Shown piece after piece: positions 13,481-26,509 of a DNA stretch of 64,000 bases. The stretch is from Doris montereyensis (lineage: Eukaryota > Mollusca > Gastropoda > Nudibranchia > Dorididae): contig JAXRKP010000683.1 in assembly GCA_037039925.1 (NCBI GenBank), positions 46,001 through 110,000 of the forward strand, read 5' to 3'. How positions within the stretch are numbered: position 1 is the first letter of the stretch; each line of letters begins with the position of its first letter. The notes under the pieces were generated by a model that was given only the letters and a program-made list of their open reading frames with translations, was not told the DNA's origin and did not search any database. A program made the translations under genes and the position numbers.

Positions 13481-13772
13481 ATTTACAATTATGGCTGTTC
13501 ATGTTCACATGTGCGCATGCACAGCAGGGAGAAAAAGTGTGCACAGGTGAGAAATGTCTGTGCAAACCTATGAAAACAACAGCACGCACAATATTTAAAA
13601 GATCTGTTTATTTGCACACAATCATGATTTTTTCACAAATTTTGCACAACACCAAAATGTGTAAGCTCACAAACTAAAAAAAAATAGAGGGAATATTGAT
13701 TATAACAAGGAAGATATTTGAGTAAAAATTGAGAAAAATGACTTTGCTAACCTTTCAAACTTTTGTTCACAG

Positions 13773-13861
13773 ATGATAAAGATGTTGACTTACTTTCCAA
13801 ACAAGATTCTAAATGTGTAGCCTACACAAATGCCATTACTCGACAGCCTAATCAAGTGAAG
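13773..13861 (+). CDS. Small internal exon of Ser-rich protein gene
   Basis: An 89-nt exon between the acceptor TTTTGTTCACAG and the donor GTGAAG|GTAAAG. The single G left by the exon at 12446 plus AT here gives an Asp codon, and the exon ends exactly on a codon boundary. The peptide reads DDKDVDLLSKQDSKCVAYTN and then AITRQPNQVK. Strong splice signals and matching phases at both ends support it. No domain is recognised. Confidence 0.75.
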
Positions 13862-14233
13862 GTAAAGCAATTTGTAACACTGTTTAGTCCTGTGTCTTCT
13901 CTTCTTTCACCTTGACATTTGCTTTTCATTATCTTAGTATTAGTTGAGAATTTTTTTATTATTGTCACAGTTACAATTTGATGGATTTGGATTTTGGTTT
14001 TTTTTTAGATTTTTGGGGTGGAGTCTTTTTTTCTTCCCTTTTGTTTGTTTTTCTGGGAGAGAAAAGGAATGGAGTGGACAAGAGAAGAATTGTTTTCTTT
14101 CCAGCTGGAATTTGTTACCTCTTGTCATTGTGTTTGGTTATGTATAAAACACATGTATTGTCACTGTTGTAGTACTTTGGTAACTGATAGCAGAGATCCC
14201 ACTACTCCAACATTTTTCCAGATTATAAACACA

Positions 14234-14368
<135 letters not shown>

Positions 14369-14399
14369 TGAACAGACAGACAGATAGACAGAGAGGGCA

Positions 14400-15955
14400 T
14401 GTGGATTTTGTCTAACAATTATGTATTAAAATGGGTTAGATGGCAAAAGGTAAATGAAACATTGAATGCAACGGCAGTCTTGTGTACTAACGGTTGTGTA
14501 ATTTAACAGGGTTGTTTTTCCTCCAGACTATTTTGTCTCCATTTTGTTTGATCCTTTTAGTCAACTTTAGTCATTTTTGCCTGACACTTTATTTTCTGTA
14601 CAACTCGACTTGCTTGTTGATTTGAACTTGCCGCTTTTACCATGCATTGAAATCAAGAATTTTAACGATTAGCAAGTGGCCATTATTTTTTCTTCTGAGT
14701 TTTGCATCGGTTAAAAGTGTCTTTATAATATTTTGGCTTATTATAAAGTAGTCTTCATCAATTACAAAACATTAAAAAGGGCTTAACTAACACATTTCAT
14801 TTGAATGCAAAAATATTAACACTTTTTATGAGGCTTTAATGTTTTTTTAATGCTTGCATCATCACCGATTTTTGGTATATTTTGATTGGAAAGCTTCGTT
14901 TTCTTTTTAATGTTAGTACTTGCATCTAACTTGACTTATAAAACAAACAAAAATAAACCAAAAACTTACATTCTATCTTGTTTATCCTTATGATAACTAA
15001 AATATCTCATATTTATAATTCATTTTAAAATAATTAAATCCAGACCTTCGAGTAAAAACTGTGGGGAAAAAAAAGAAGAAAATTCATCAAAATCTTTTTC
15101 CACTTTTTGATCAGCCTCAAGTTTTGTAAGGCAAGTATTTCCCAGAGAATCTCTTTTCCATTGCTGCTTAGAAAATGTCCTATCTCCTTGAACTATTCAA
15201 ACTCTCTCTTATGAAATACATCTACAGCTTTGAAATTCATATTTCATATTGATAAAATCCCCAAAGCTTGTTTTATCTATTTCAAACTTTTTTGTATTTC
15301 TTTGATTTTTCTTGTTGTTTTGTTCTTAACTGTTCTGAAAATATCAAAGGTCAATTCTTTTTGTTATGCATTTTTTTTAACCAGTTTTACCACTTCATGC
15401 ATCAAACCAGATGCACGATTTTGAGTATCTTATATGTATTTTTTTCATTCTTACCTCAACTTTTCATTACCAAAATATAGGAAACAATATGCAAAACAGA
15501 GAACAAACCTGTTCAATTGTAGTTTCATTAATATTTGAACTGTCTATCAAAGTAAAGACTTCCTTCTCAAGCTCTAGACTGATTGGATTTCTTTACAATT
15601 ATTTGTATTTATTGTTTTCGAACATTTTCTCTTGATGTTTCTTGCCTGACAATCTATTTTTGTATGCAAGCCATTTTTATCAACTTTTGCCAATGTAAGC
15701 TTTGCCATCTGTCTGAAGAACCTTAACTGGTCGCTGTTTGGTAGATGAAAGCATGCCTTGCATTATCTCCCCTTTATCTGTGTGAAAATCAAGTACAAGC
15801 AGCTGCTATCAGTTACGAATATTATCATTGCCTGTATTTTTATTCTTTCTCATCTCATCTTTTATCGCTATCAAAACCGGATCGAATCTACAGCCTATGT
15901 CTTTCTCATCATTGTCATGAATTTTGGAGTCACGGCAACAAACTATTTTCCAAGT
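14400..15955. other. Intron, non-coding
   Basis: AT-rich intron with no supported exon. Open frames at 15230-15640 are T-rich and hydrophobic by composition and have no splice or protein support. Confidence 0.55.
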
Positions 15956-16080
15956 AAATTTCACGGAAGAAAACAAAAATCCCAGGACAGGGCTGCGTGG
16001 AGAAAAATCATTTCAGGCATCTAAACTCACACATCGGAAGATAGAATGGGAACTGATAGAGAAAGAAAGAAACATTGACA
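15956..16080 (+). mobile_element. LINE 3'-end fragment
   Basis: The frame reads GRKQKSQDRAAWRKIISGI then stop, closely matching the C-terminus of the LINE at 62.5 kb (GNRKCQDRLSWRKIISGI then stop). The DNA after the stop also matches (AGAATGGGAACTGATA, GAAAGAAAG). This is a short 3'-truncated or internal relic of the same non-LTR family, on the opposite strand. Confidence 0.8.
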
Positions 16081-16879
16081 ATAAAAGCTAAAAAAACGTG
16101 TGTGGTATGAAGACTGTCAACATACGGAACAGTGAAAAGACATTCTTGCAATCTGGTCTCTTTTCTGGCTGTATTTTGTGGGTTTGAGATGTGGTTGTTG
16201 TGTCTAGTTTGTGTGGGTTTTGTTGTTTTCGTTTTGTTTTTTTTTGTTTTTTGTTTGTTTCTGAGACTCTTACTCTTACAGTTTTGTTCTATTTGGTTTT
16301 GCTTTAGAACAGTTTCTTTTATCTCCAAAACCTTTATTGTTCTATACAGTATGATGTTTATTATTTGATTATCTGAAACATCCTTGCCATGCATTGTAAA
16401 AAAAAAATATTCGAAATAAAAATCAATTTTGTTTGTCTCCTATTTAAACGTTTTTTAGTTTGGGTTTGAATGATGATCATATGCTTTTTCTGTACCTCCA
16501 TATGACATCATATGAGAGAGGCTAAATATAAGCATTTTTGCATGTCTTTTACAATGGCATATCAAATCTATTTTGCTTTCTATCAAATTTCCATCATCAA
16601 TGTGTTACACTAAAGCACCATGCTTTTTCTTTAAGTCCATTCAATATCATGCAACAACTCTTGTATTGATTTCCTCATTTTTAACATCTCAAACTCTCTT
16701 TCTCACAGCATTCTATTTTAATAATGCTGTCTTTGTCTTTGTTTCTATTTACCGACTCTGCCAAGGAAGATGTAATAAGCTAAAAATTAGCTGTTTTGCT
16801 CCCTAAATGATTCAGTAAGACCACATACACACATGCACACGTGCATGCACACACACACCTACTTACATACATTTTCCAA

Positions 16880-17125
16880 AATATTTTTCATCCTTGCATA
16901 TGGATATGAATTGGTAACTATAGATATAAATATACACATGGATATATATAGAAAGATAGATATAGATAAATACATAGATAGATAGATAGAGAAATAGATA
17001 GATAGAGAGATATAGAGATAGAGAGAAATCGATAATGATATCAATATTGATATAAATATAAGTAAATAAATAAATATATACAGTTTTTGTAAATATAGAT
17101 ATAGATATTAATATGGATATAGTTG
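16880..17125. repeat. Degenerate GATA/ATAT-rich simple sequence
   Basis: Interrupted ATAGATAGATAG, TATAGA and ATATAAATAT tracts make up most of this intronic stretch; short CA repeats precede it near 16825-16860. Confidence 0.8.
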
Positions 17126-17277
17126 CATTTTGGTTGCAACAATTGAAGTGGAAACACAACTATTTATTGTCTTTTTTGAAAATTACAGCAAAGTAATTAT
17201 CAACAATCCCTTTTACTTGTGATGGAGAGAAAAAGAAATTTCCAAACACACTTTTGCTGTGAATGTGTGACAAACTA

Positions 17278-17375
17278 ATGGGGTTGTTTCGGGGTTGTTT
17301 CGGGGGTTGTTTCGGGGTTGGGGTTGTTTCGGGGTTGTTTCGGGGGGTTGTTTCGGGGGTTGTTTGGGGGGTTTT
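17278..17375 (+). repeat. G-rich tandem repeat (GGGGTTGTTTC)n
   Basis: About eight units of GGGGTTGTTTC with G runs of four to six bases. At least four G runs separated by seven-base loops lie on the plus strand, which fits the general pattern for G-quadruplex DNA. Confidence 0.9.
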
Positions 17376-18814
17376 CTCGTGTGTTATTTCATGTTATTTT
17401 TGTTACTGTGGTTATCGTTTTTGTCCCTAAATGGTTTCGTCTTCGTTCTTTCATTGAGGTTTTTTTAAAAATATATAAAATGTGTGTATGTTTGGCCTGT
17501 AGGTTGATTGGTTTGCATTTTTACTACCACTAATGAAACAGCATCTCCAAAAAGACGGTTGAGAATTGTGGCCTTGAGATCTACATCAATGTTCCAAAAC
17601 ATGTACACAAAAAGAAACAACTCCTTATCCAGTTCTGAAAGGCTTGCAATCGATTATAACAGTCAATCAACGTTACAATGATAAAGTATACATAGACCGC
17701 ATTGAAGTGTTCACGTTTTGTGAGTGCCCAGACTTCGCAGTCATGTGACTAGTGATTTGAATTCAACTTTTGAGATAATGAGTCAACTTACATACATAGA
17801 CCCAGAGAGGCTTATAAATTTGAAGACACGAAAGAGAGTAGGTTTTCTTTTTTTCTTCCTTTATAGCTTACCGGTTTTTTTTCGTTATTCTGCTATTTCT
17901 CTACTGAATTGCCAGGAGCCTTTGAAAACAAAACGTCAGCAAAAAAGCAATGATGTATTTCAATTACGTACAAATAATACTAGATGAAAAGCCTGTAACA
18001 GGCAATAATAGACAAAACATGCCAAAAAAGAGTTTTTAGACGTATATGTTTTCATGGCGCTGCAAAGACAATCAACGTCAGCATGTCGTTCTTAAAGTGA
18101 GGTTGGATCTGTGGCTTGGGCTCAGCAATCAATTGTCAATTACAAGGGTGTTCAAATTAAAAAGCTTTGCTTCCATCGTAGTCCTCAAAAAAAAATTCAA
18201 AATCACTTTTTTTTTCATGGTGTCTAAAGGAAATGATTGTTCCACCATAAAATTAGTTTTACATTACATAATAAAAGTGTTTATTATCTTTACACTCTGG
18301 CTTACACAATAAAGGTGTTTATAATAATATTATACAGATATTTTGATTTAGTGAACCAGGTAGATATGAAATGTGTTGAATTTTAATGTATCTTTGCTCA
18401 GCAGTTATTTTTGCTTGCTTTAATTCATACTTTTAATTTTGTAAATTTCTGTAGAAATTAATTTTAGACAGCTTGTTGAGAATGAAAAACAGGTTTTTGT
18501 TTTGTTGATTATTGTTTCAGTCACAAGAAATTATGAATAAGAAACTGGTTTTATATTCAGTTGAGATTTTGATTTCTCTGAGGATTTCATCTCATATTTT
18601 TATGATTATTGAAGCAATAAAAGCCATATCAATTATAATAGTTATTTGAAATCAGTAGGGGTTTCTTTTCTGGGCTTTGAATAGGTATTATCTATTGTAG
18701 TAAAGGTACTTTATCTAGATTTAACGAATTCCAAATATGAAAGACCGTTTAAAAAAAAAACATATATACAACTATTCATGTCTATTGTTCTTTCTTGTTT
18801 CCGTTGCTTCCCAG
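17376..18814. other. Intron, non-coding
   Basis: No exon supported. The stretch ends in a long polypyrimidine tract and GTTGCTTCCCAG, the acceptor for the exon at 18815. Confidence 0.55.
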
Positions 18815-19273
18815 AATGCTGTGAACAAATGCCCAAAGATCGCACCCGGGTCTGAGTCGAGTGGAAAGAAAAGACCTTTTGTGAAAAACCTTGTATGGAA
18901 AAAAGTTTTGCCCAATTCCTCAGGAGAAAACGATACCACCATTCTTCCATTCCAACATCACCTCAGCCTCAGTCACAACAGCAGCATCAGCAGCCACAGC
19001 AGCAAATTTCCCCAGCAAGCAACAACAACAACAATGATATGGGACCCACACAAACAACAGCCAATCAAGTTCCAGTATCACGAAATGGAACAAATTCTGT
19101 GACACAGGGACAATCAACACTAAACAAGGCATCTACGGAGAGCTCCACTGGGACTGACTTCCATACGGGTAGAGACATGGACAACTGCAAGGTAACGATA
19201 GGTGGAAACCCAACTACAACTAACTTGAATTCTTCCTGTATTTCTCCAGTCCCAGTGGAGTCAAGTGTGACAG
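18815..19273 (+). CDS. Gln/Asn-rich exon of Ser-rich protein gene, with frameshift
   Basis: The acceptor TTGCTTCCCAG and donor GACAG|GTAAGG bound 459 nt. The incoming phase is 0, matching the previous exon. It starts NAVNKCPKIAPGSESSGKKR and KNLVWKK, but this frame stops at 19100-19102. The frame one base back is open from 18856 to the donor and has the more gene-like tail: a Gln-rich run (SQQQHQQPQQQ), five Asn, then Thr/Ser-rich sequence ending VESSVT. A single missing base somewhere in 18856-19102, for example in the A6 or T4 runs near 18899-18909, would join them. Otherwise the protein ends at 19102. Confidence 0.65.
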
Positions 19274-19949
19274 GTAAGGCATAAAACCGTTTTTCTTTAT
19301 TCAATGTTTTATATTAAGCAAACTTTATACTTAGATTATGTGATTTATCAACACATTTTGTATATTATTAAAGTACTTATCTTTTGTAAACACAACAATA
19401 ATAGGGTGAGTTTTTAAACCCATGTAAATGATTTTTTTTGCCCTGACATGGGCACATGTGACATTTAATACTTTCACTTTCGTACCAAATGAATCATGAA
19501 ATACATTTTTAGGAAAAAGAATTGAACAAAATGAAGAGAGAAAACGTCTGACATTAGCTGTTAAAATGCCATTGTAAACATAATGATATCAAACGATGAA
19601 ATAAACACGATTCAGCTCAGCTGAACTATTTTTAGACATTTTCAGCCTTCACAATATCAAATTGGAATGAAACTAAGTTGCCAAAATAAACATAACTTTG
19701 AAATCCATGTCGGTCTTTGAAATGAAACAGTTATGATGTGTGAACCCAATGTAAGCTTCAAATTGTTATTGATAGACTAAAGGAAAGAAAGAAATAGCAT
19801 TGACCTGTAGGCTACTCAGAAAGCTAAGCACTGTCGCTTTCAGGTTGGTGAAATGGAATAGAATGATCCGTCAATGGAATGATGTGTCCACATACTGAAG
19901 TGAACCTCTGTGTTTTGTTTATATGAGATGTTTTATGGTCTATACTTAG

Positions 19950-20330
19950 CAATAAGATAAGATAAGATAAGATGTATTTTATTTGTCTTAAAGGAAACTA
20001 CATTGTGAATCATAGATTAGGGATTAAAATAAACTCAATTTAAAAAAGTAAATATTATCTTCAATCAGATTCAAAATTAACCATTTATCATCTTATATTT
20101 ATCATATCATCTTCATACAGTCAATCAATTTAAACAATCAATACAAAATCAAGCATACTGAGACATCAAGTTAAGAAGTGTTTCACACAATGGTCATGCA
20201 GTAAGGCTTTGTTAATTCATTGGAATAATATGGTACATGGTTAAGAAAAAGTCATTTCAATCATTATGAATTCTTATGGCTGTTAGAAAAGGCAATTTAG
20301 AATATTTCTGCAATGAAGATAAAATAGTGT
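19950..20330 (-). repeat. Dispersed element with GATAA-repeat terminus
   Basis: Four GATAA units then TGTATTTTATTTGTC and an AT-rich body, ending near GAATAATATGG and GCAATTTAGAATATTTCTGC. It resembles the copy at 11015-11400 in terminus and layout, so both are probably 3' ends of one family. Confidence 0.5.
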
Positions 20331-21730
20331 TTGTTGTTGCAAACTTGTAAGAGTATAAACGCAGAGGATTCAGTGTCTCTCATCACTTGGTTACCTGCAC
20401 TGTGACACACTTCACGCATATATTATTAACCCCAAATTAACTCCCTTCATAACTGGCACCATACCATACCTAATCTCAACTGAAAATGTTCACTTCTACA
20501 TGTTGTTATTCTTTGCTTTCTCTTTATGTTGACACCACACAAAGGAGGAAGGGTATTACGTACTGTTCATATCAATTCGTGTCCCGACAATTTTCAATGC
20601 TTATGATTTCATTCCAAAAAGATTTTTAGATCAAAATAAGTAAAGGATGCTCACATAATCTTTGTTAGAGAAAAACCATTATTATCCTTTCTTAGACAGG
20701 AAATGATTGCAAACATGTTTTTGCTTTAATGTCATTTTTAAGACATTCTTTATCAATTCTTCTTTTTTTAAATACAAGTGCTTTAAATGCCTTAAAACAC
20801 ACAAAACCATGAAATCTCAACTTACTTTCCAAGCATTTTTGCCATTGCTTATCGTATTGTATTTTTCATTTGTTTTCAGTTGTCTTTATTTTTAAAACAT
20901 TTTCTTTTAAAACATTCGAACATTATTACTTTGGCTTTGACTCATATTTGATGGACTGAAAATTGATTTTTCAACTGACAAATTAATATAATTCATCTTT
21001 CAATCATAGAGTTCTTGTGGAAAACGTATACTTTCAAAAACAAATTTATTCTTTAGAATTCTACTTGTCTACAGTAAGCCAATCTTCATCCAGCTCGCTC
21101 TCATTTTTCTCATGCTTTTTGTCATTATGTTTGCTAAGAGAATCGTATATTATTTCTTTCTTTACTTTCAACCGTAGTAGGATACTTCAGTCAATCCAGA
21201 AACCCTCCTTCTTTTGTTTAATGAAAACAACAACAACATTTCTTAGAGATGTTTAGATGAGGAGTAAACCTTTCATAGGCTGGTGGTGCTATTTGTTTAT
21301 GAGGATTTTTTAATAATTTGTTTTGATTACATGGATTTGCTATGGTAATTATTTGCCCTAAGCATTCACACTAATAATTGTATTTCTGAGTTGAGCTTTA
21401 AAAGACAATCTTTAGTGTATCTTCTCATTCTAATTAAAACCATAGGCTACTCCTTGAATGAATTTTTTTTTGTATATTACAAAGAAAACCAATGCCTTTC
21501 TCATTCAAGATGCATTTTGAATAGGTTTTTTGAAGAAAATATTCTTGTTTTCATTTTTTTTTTCTTTTTTCTTCGAGTCAATGGACTTCTCTAATAGTTT
21601 GCACACTTTCTTCTCAAACATGCTATAACTACTTATGAATTACAGATACTGTATAATTTAAATGAGTTTTCAGGACGTCAATTTTCTTTTTTTTTTTATA
21701 TTTGATTTCACTTTCCAAAGAAAACGTTCA
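20331..21730. other. Intron or 3' flank, non-coding
   Basis: AT-rich, no supported exon. Open frames at 20707-20895, 21017-21256 and 21391-21594 are T-rich and without splice support. Confidence 0.5.
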
Positions 21731-21732
21731 AC

Positions 21733-22022
21733 AAACCAAGGAAACCTGACAGAGACTGTGACATTCCCTGGACCCAAGGCCCCAATCGAAATTTTTTGTT
21801 TTTTACCAAGGAAATCTGACAGAGACTGTGACATATTCCCTGGACCCAAGGCCCTAATCGAAACTTTTTGTTTTCTACCAAGGAAACATGACAGAGACTG
21901 TGACATATTCCCTGGACCCAAGGCCCCAATCAAACCTTTTGTTTTTTACCAAGGAAATCTGACAGAGACTGTGACATATTCCCTGGACCCAAGGCCCTAA
22001 TCGAAACTTTTTGTTTTCTTCC
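21733..22022. repeat. Minisatellite, unit about 72-75 bp, 4 copies
   Basis: ACCAAGGAAATCTGACAGAG, then TGTGACATATTCCCTGGACC and CCCAAGGCCC, recurs four times. Long frames over it on both strands follow from the repeat. Confidence 0.92.
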
Positions 22023-23506
22023 ATGTCTAGAACTGATTGAGCTCCAGTCATCCCCTCTTCCCCTCTGTTCCTCTCCTACTACCCGGGTTTTTGACTTTAC
22101 TTTGACCTCAGACTCCCCAAAAGTCAAATCTTCCTGCCTCTTGGGATGGGGGTCCTGTCGAGATTGTGGGAGAGGAAATACCTCGTCTGAAGAGGTGAAA
22201 CAATACGTATATTTTGTAATCCAAAAGCATGCACTTCTTATAAACTTGAATTTGATTATTTGTGTTGAAGAGATTATAAAGCAATACCATAAAAGTTATG
22301 ACATCTTAGTACATATTTATTAAACAAATTTTATTAGACTGTGCAGTGATAAGGATTTATCACCAATACCCCAATATCAGAAATTTGTAAAAATAACAGG
22401 AGGGAAAACATATTATAATAAGTAATATATGTTGATCTATGTACTTCTTACATGATGATGGAATGATAAAATCCCTAGATGGACCTAAAAAAGACTGAAT
22501 TTTACAAATGTTATGTTACCAGTCAATCACAGGTTCACTCCTCAGCTAAAATCAATCATCGCATATTCCTGTGATTTTTCGCTGATGTCCCTGATACAAA
22601 TGTAATGAAGAAACATTAAGACTTTTAATGATCGCAAGAAAAAAATTTATTTTGGCTCCAATCAGAAGTATTCAAATTTGAAAATTTATCATTTTTCATT
22701 TTCTTCCCATAAGTGCTTTTTGTGTTTTATGTTGCACAAATCATTTTATTTTGTCATGGCTGTTCTGGCCCTGTTGAAATTACATTTCAAAATTCAGAGA
22801 AATTCATTGAAAATTTCAAAATTGCGCAAAAACATCATGCTATTTTACAGAGGAAAATAAAAAATAACCTTTGAACTTTAAATCATAGAACCATAATGTT
22901 ATTATTTATCAATGTTATTAATTATCCTTATGTAAACATCCAATGATAGGAACTTGGTTTAGAAAGTCAATTTTGAAATAGGAAACAACTTGAAATCTTA
23001 AATGTCCATTAACTCAACAAATTAAAAGAAAGAATTAATTCATTTGAATTTAAACTGATGACAATGACATTTATGTGGAAGGTTTCATGCATGACTTTAT
23101 ACAATCACTGAAAATTGATGATTGATGTTTGAAACAATAGCTTACCAATACAAATATGTGACATAATTTGTTCTCTTAGTGTCCTCACCCCTTCAGTACA
23201 AAGCCATAAGCCTAATACTAAATCACATTAACATCACCTTCACCTTAAGACTCTTTACTTTTTATGTCCACCCTCACTTTGTTGTTTCCATCTGTTGACT
23301 ACAACAGTCTTATTGGGATTTTACACTAGGCCAGTAGCTGATCCTCATGTTTCCTGTTTTGATTTATGGCGGGTTTTAAATAAATATTTCTCACCCTTTC
23401 CTACTAACTACATGTCATATCATATACACTAGATTTCATAATATAAATGCAATCAAAGTTGTGTTTCAGAGCTGTTTTAACATTAGCTTGTTCTCTCTTC
23501 CATCAG
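22023..23506. other. Non-coding; a GC-richer island at 22040-22200
   Basis: A short GC-richer island sits just after the minisatellite. It shows no clear exon structure and may be an old element. The rest is AT-rich and ends in the strong acceptor-like tract TTCTCTCTTCCATCAG at 23491-23506. Confidence 0.45.
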
Positions 23507-23593
23507 GACATTGAATGCTACTCTCCACATGATCCCACTGTTGTCAGTTTGAGTTTGAAACGACTGACGATAACAATACCCAAGAAGGCATGA
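23507..23593 (+). CDS. Candidate terminal exon A of Ser-rich protein gene
   Basis: After TTCTCTCTTCCATCAG the phase-0 frame reads DIECYSPHDPTVVSLSLKRL, TITIPKKA, then TGA. The signals are good, but the phase does not match the donor at 19273, which leaves one base, so an unseen exon or another indel would be needed. With that phase it would stop after two codons. A 28-codon open frame can also occur by chance. Confidence 0.3.
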   Translation, partial: DIECYSPHDPTVVSLSLKRLTITIPKKA

Positions 23594-24794
23594 ACTTTGC
23601 ACAGACTTTTTCAGTTTTCGCCTTCGTGACAAAGGCTTAGGAATGTCATCAAAAATATTTATTTCCTTTCAAAAGAATGATTATTATTGGGTAATTTTTT
23701 TCTTGGTTTATTTGGTCTTGAACTGTGCATTTATGAGGCTAGATTATATTGTTTATAGGTTAACTTGATATACAGCATATTTTCCAAAAGTAAATACAAT
23801 TTTTCAGCCCTAATGGAGGCAAGCTATTTTCAAATGTTGTTTAACTTAAATGTGTTGACCTTGAAGGGGTTTTATTCTTCAGATTCTAAAGCTTGTTAAA
23901 GATAAAGGAGTCATCAGAAGTATTGTTCCTTCTGTAATTCTATTCTGGTTGCATGAGCCTTCCATCAGGATATTTTTTTAAAGTCCCAATGGTCATCAAT
24001 CAACTTTGTTACAGAGGATTTTTTCAAATAGGCAATTGTTAGATCTCTTTAATATCTTAATACCTCTGAGCATATTCACTGTGATTCAATTCAGTTTATG
24101 ATATATATCATATATATTTAACTGCATTATACATGTCACATAGAAGTGTTTTCTTTCTAAGGGTTGTTTTATCCTTTAAAAGAATTTCCAGTAATTTCAT
24201 TTTAGTTATTCTGCAGTCAAGGATGCATGTATGTTTACAAACATATCTAAAGCTTCCATTGTTTTATTTAGGAAGACCACTGTTGAAATTGGTCAAATTA
24301 GATCTTTTAATAAAAGTCTTGAGTTTTATGTAAATAATGAGACAGCTTCATCATGAGTAAATGGAAGCTTGTTTAAGCACTTGAAACTACTTGTTTGTCT
24401 ACAAGCATTTTTGATAACTCTGTGCTAAAAAACTGATTCTTATAATCATTAAAGCACAACAAAAAATGAAAAATTCAATTTTTAAACTAACGCAACAACT
24501 TGTACAAAATTTGTAATGAACATACTGATTTGCTCAGTTCCTGTGCTATGCATTCTTGGTTGCATTATCCAACGGCTTGTCTAGTAAATCTCTCACTGCA
24601 TGTTAATATCACAGTCAAGATGCTTAAAAGAAAACAACAATTTTGACAGCTGATTTTAAACTCATAAACAAATTGTTAGTACTTTATAGCGAATAGCTAC
24701 ACATACTTCAATGATATTGCTCTATGCATATATATATATATAGGCAACTAAAGAGAAACACCTTTGTGACAGTGACAGGTACATAGATCCTGAT

Positions 24795-24925
24795 AAGTCA
24801 TTTTGTTGTAAGCAAAACATCCCTTCATAGACAGTGATGACACATAGTTCATTGTTATTGTTGTAAGCAAAACATCCCTTCATAGACAGTGATGATACAT
24901 AGTTCATTGTTATATTGTTGTAAGC
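24795..24925. repeat. Minisatellite, unit about 60 bp, 2-3 copies
   Basis: TAAGCAAAACATCCCTTCAT then AGACAGTGATGA and ACATAGTTCATTGTTAT occurs twice in tandem with a partial third copy. Confidence 0.9.
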
Positions 24926-24929
24926 ATAT

Positions 24930-26391
24930 ACAACTCCTACTTGAAAGAACAACTTTGACAGGCAGGTATGTTATCAATATTCTTTTGTATGGCCCCATAT
25001 AATATTTCAACTTTCAGTGTAAAAATGATGTGATACATTTTTCCATAATTTATTTCTCTTTCATGTGGTGGTAATCGATGTTACGTTAAAATGCTGGTCA
25101 TTTTAGCTAAACACGAAAATGCCACAGAGAAATATGTTTATTATTGCTCTTTCATCCAATTACATGTTAACAGAATGCATTTGACTTGAGCCACAATTTA
25201 TGTTCATATATTACTCGCGTCACATTAAAGCGGGTTTGTAATGTATATATCAAATGCTCCAAGCTGTGTGTGACTCAGTTCTGTTTTCTATTTATCTGTG
25301 ATACTTCTCATCTTATTTGTCAACTGCATAATATTGATGCCTCTAATGCCTCATTGCTTACATTGTGACGAGTTTGTTTTCATTTGATCTAAATTCTAAA
25401 TGATTTTTTTTAGTGCTGTTCAGTGTGACTCATATTTTGCTGCCTTTCTCATGTATTCTACATATACATTTCTACTCTGGTTTCAGGTAAAATAGATAGA
25501 TTCAACTAACCGTTGATTAACTATGGAGTAAAGTAATGTTTCAATTATGTCGTCTTGAGGGGGAACAAATTACAGATGGTGAAATACAGTTTCATATTAG
25601 GCACGAATATTAGTTTTCTTCAGGTTTGTTGAGAGGAGGAGCGTGGTAAGAGTGGGTTATACAATGTAACAGATTAATCATTGCGATGTTAGTGTACTTT
25701 ACAAAATGAAATTATGCATTATGTGAACTATCATGAAAGGTTAGTGAGAACAGGAGGATAATGGTTTCTTCTTATGCTTCATCTTTTGTAGCTTTGACAT
25801 CTTTACACTTGACATTTAAGAAGTAACAATGTTTTGTTCGGTAGATCAAATTTGTTTGTTCACAAAAAAGGCTTGAATAAAAAAAAAATGATATCTATAA
25901 ATAGTAACATATCCACCTGTACCACTAGATGTGGTTTCAGTCTTTTCGTGTAAATCAGGTAAATGATAAAGTAGAAACAGATGTCAATTTGGCAACAGAA
26001 CATCTGTTTCAGACGTTTCTAGTGTACTAGTTTCTAGTTCCACTAGCTCCAGCTTATTTATTTTCTATGCAAAGCAAATTGGTCCCTTAATTACTCAACA
26101 ATGTCTTTTAATATTATGTAAATTATGTAAATAGATTGCACGGCACAAGGTTTTCTTATCTTCTTTCACTAATTCCTACCATGCATGTAGTTAATATTTA
26201 TTTGCTTTGTTATTGCATCTTTGATTACCGTCTCTAAGGCAGTTCATTTGTTGTTTCCATCATCGAACATAGATGCCATTCATTTGTGTTGTCTACTTTA
26301 ATTTGTTGGTATGCCTGCTTTTCAAGCTTATTTAAGTTTGGTCTGAAGGACTAATGGTCATAACATTTGTGTACATTTCTATTGCATGTAG
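24930..26391. other. Non-coding, nothing distinctive
   Basis: AT-rich with no exon supported, apart from the acceptor-like TTGCATGTAG at its right end. Confidence 0.5.
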
Positions 26392-26465
26392 TCAAGGATG
26401 AGGATATTGAAAAGTCAACTCGCTCAGCATTTCCTTTGGGAGACATCGGGTCTTATTTCTCCTAA
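26392..26465 (+). CDS. Candidate terminal exon B of Ser-rich protein gene
   Basis: After TTTCTATTGCATGTAG the frame reads KDEDIEKSTRSAFPLGDIGS, YFS, then TAA. The phase is right: the single G left at 19273 plus TC makes a Val codon. Composition is acidic and serine-containing like the rest of the gene. Against it, the exon has only 24 codons and the tract is weak. An AATAAA lies at 27108, which could serve as poly(A) signal. Confidence 0.35.
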
Positions 26466-26509
26466 GAGCACAGGTAGTTGTGGAGGGAAATGGGCATTAG
26501 TCTTTTCTG

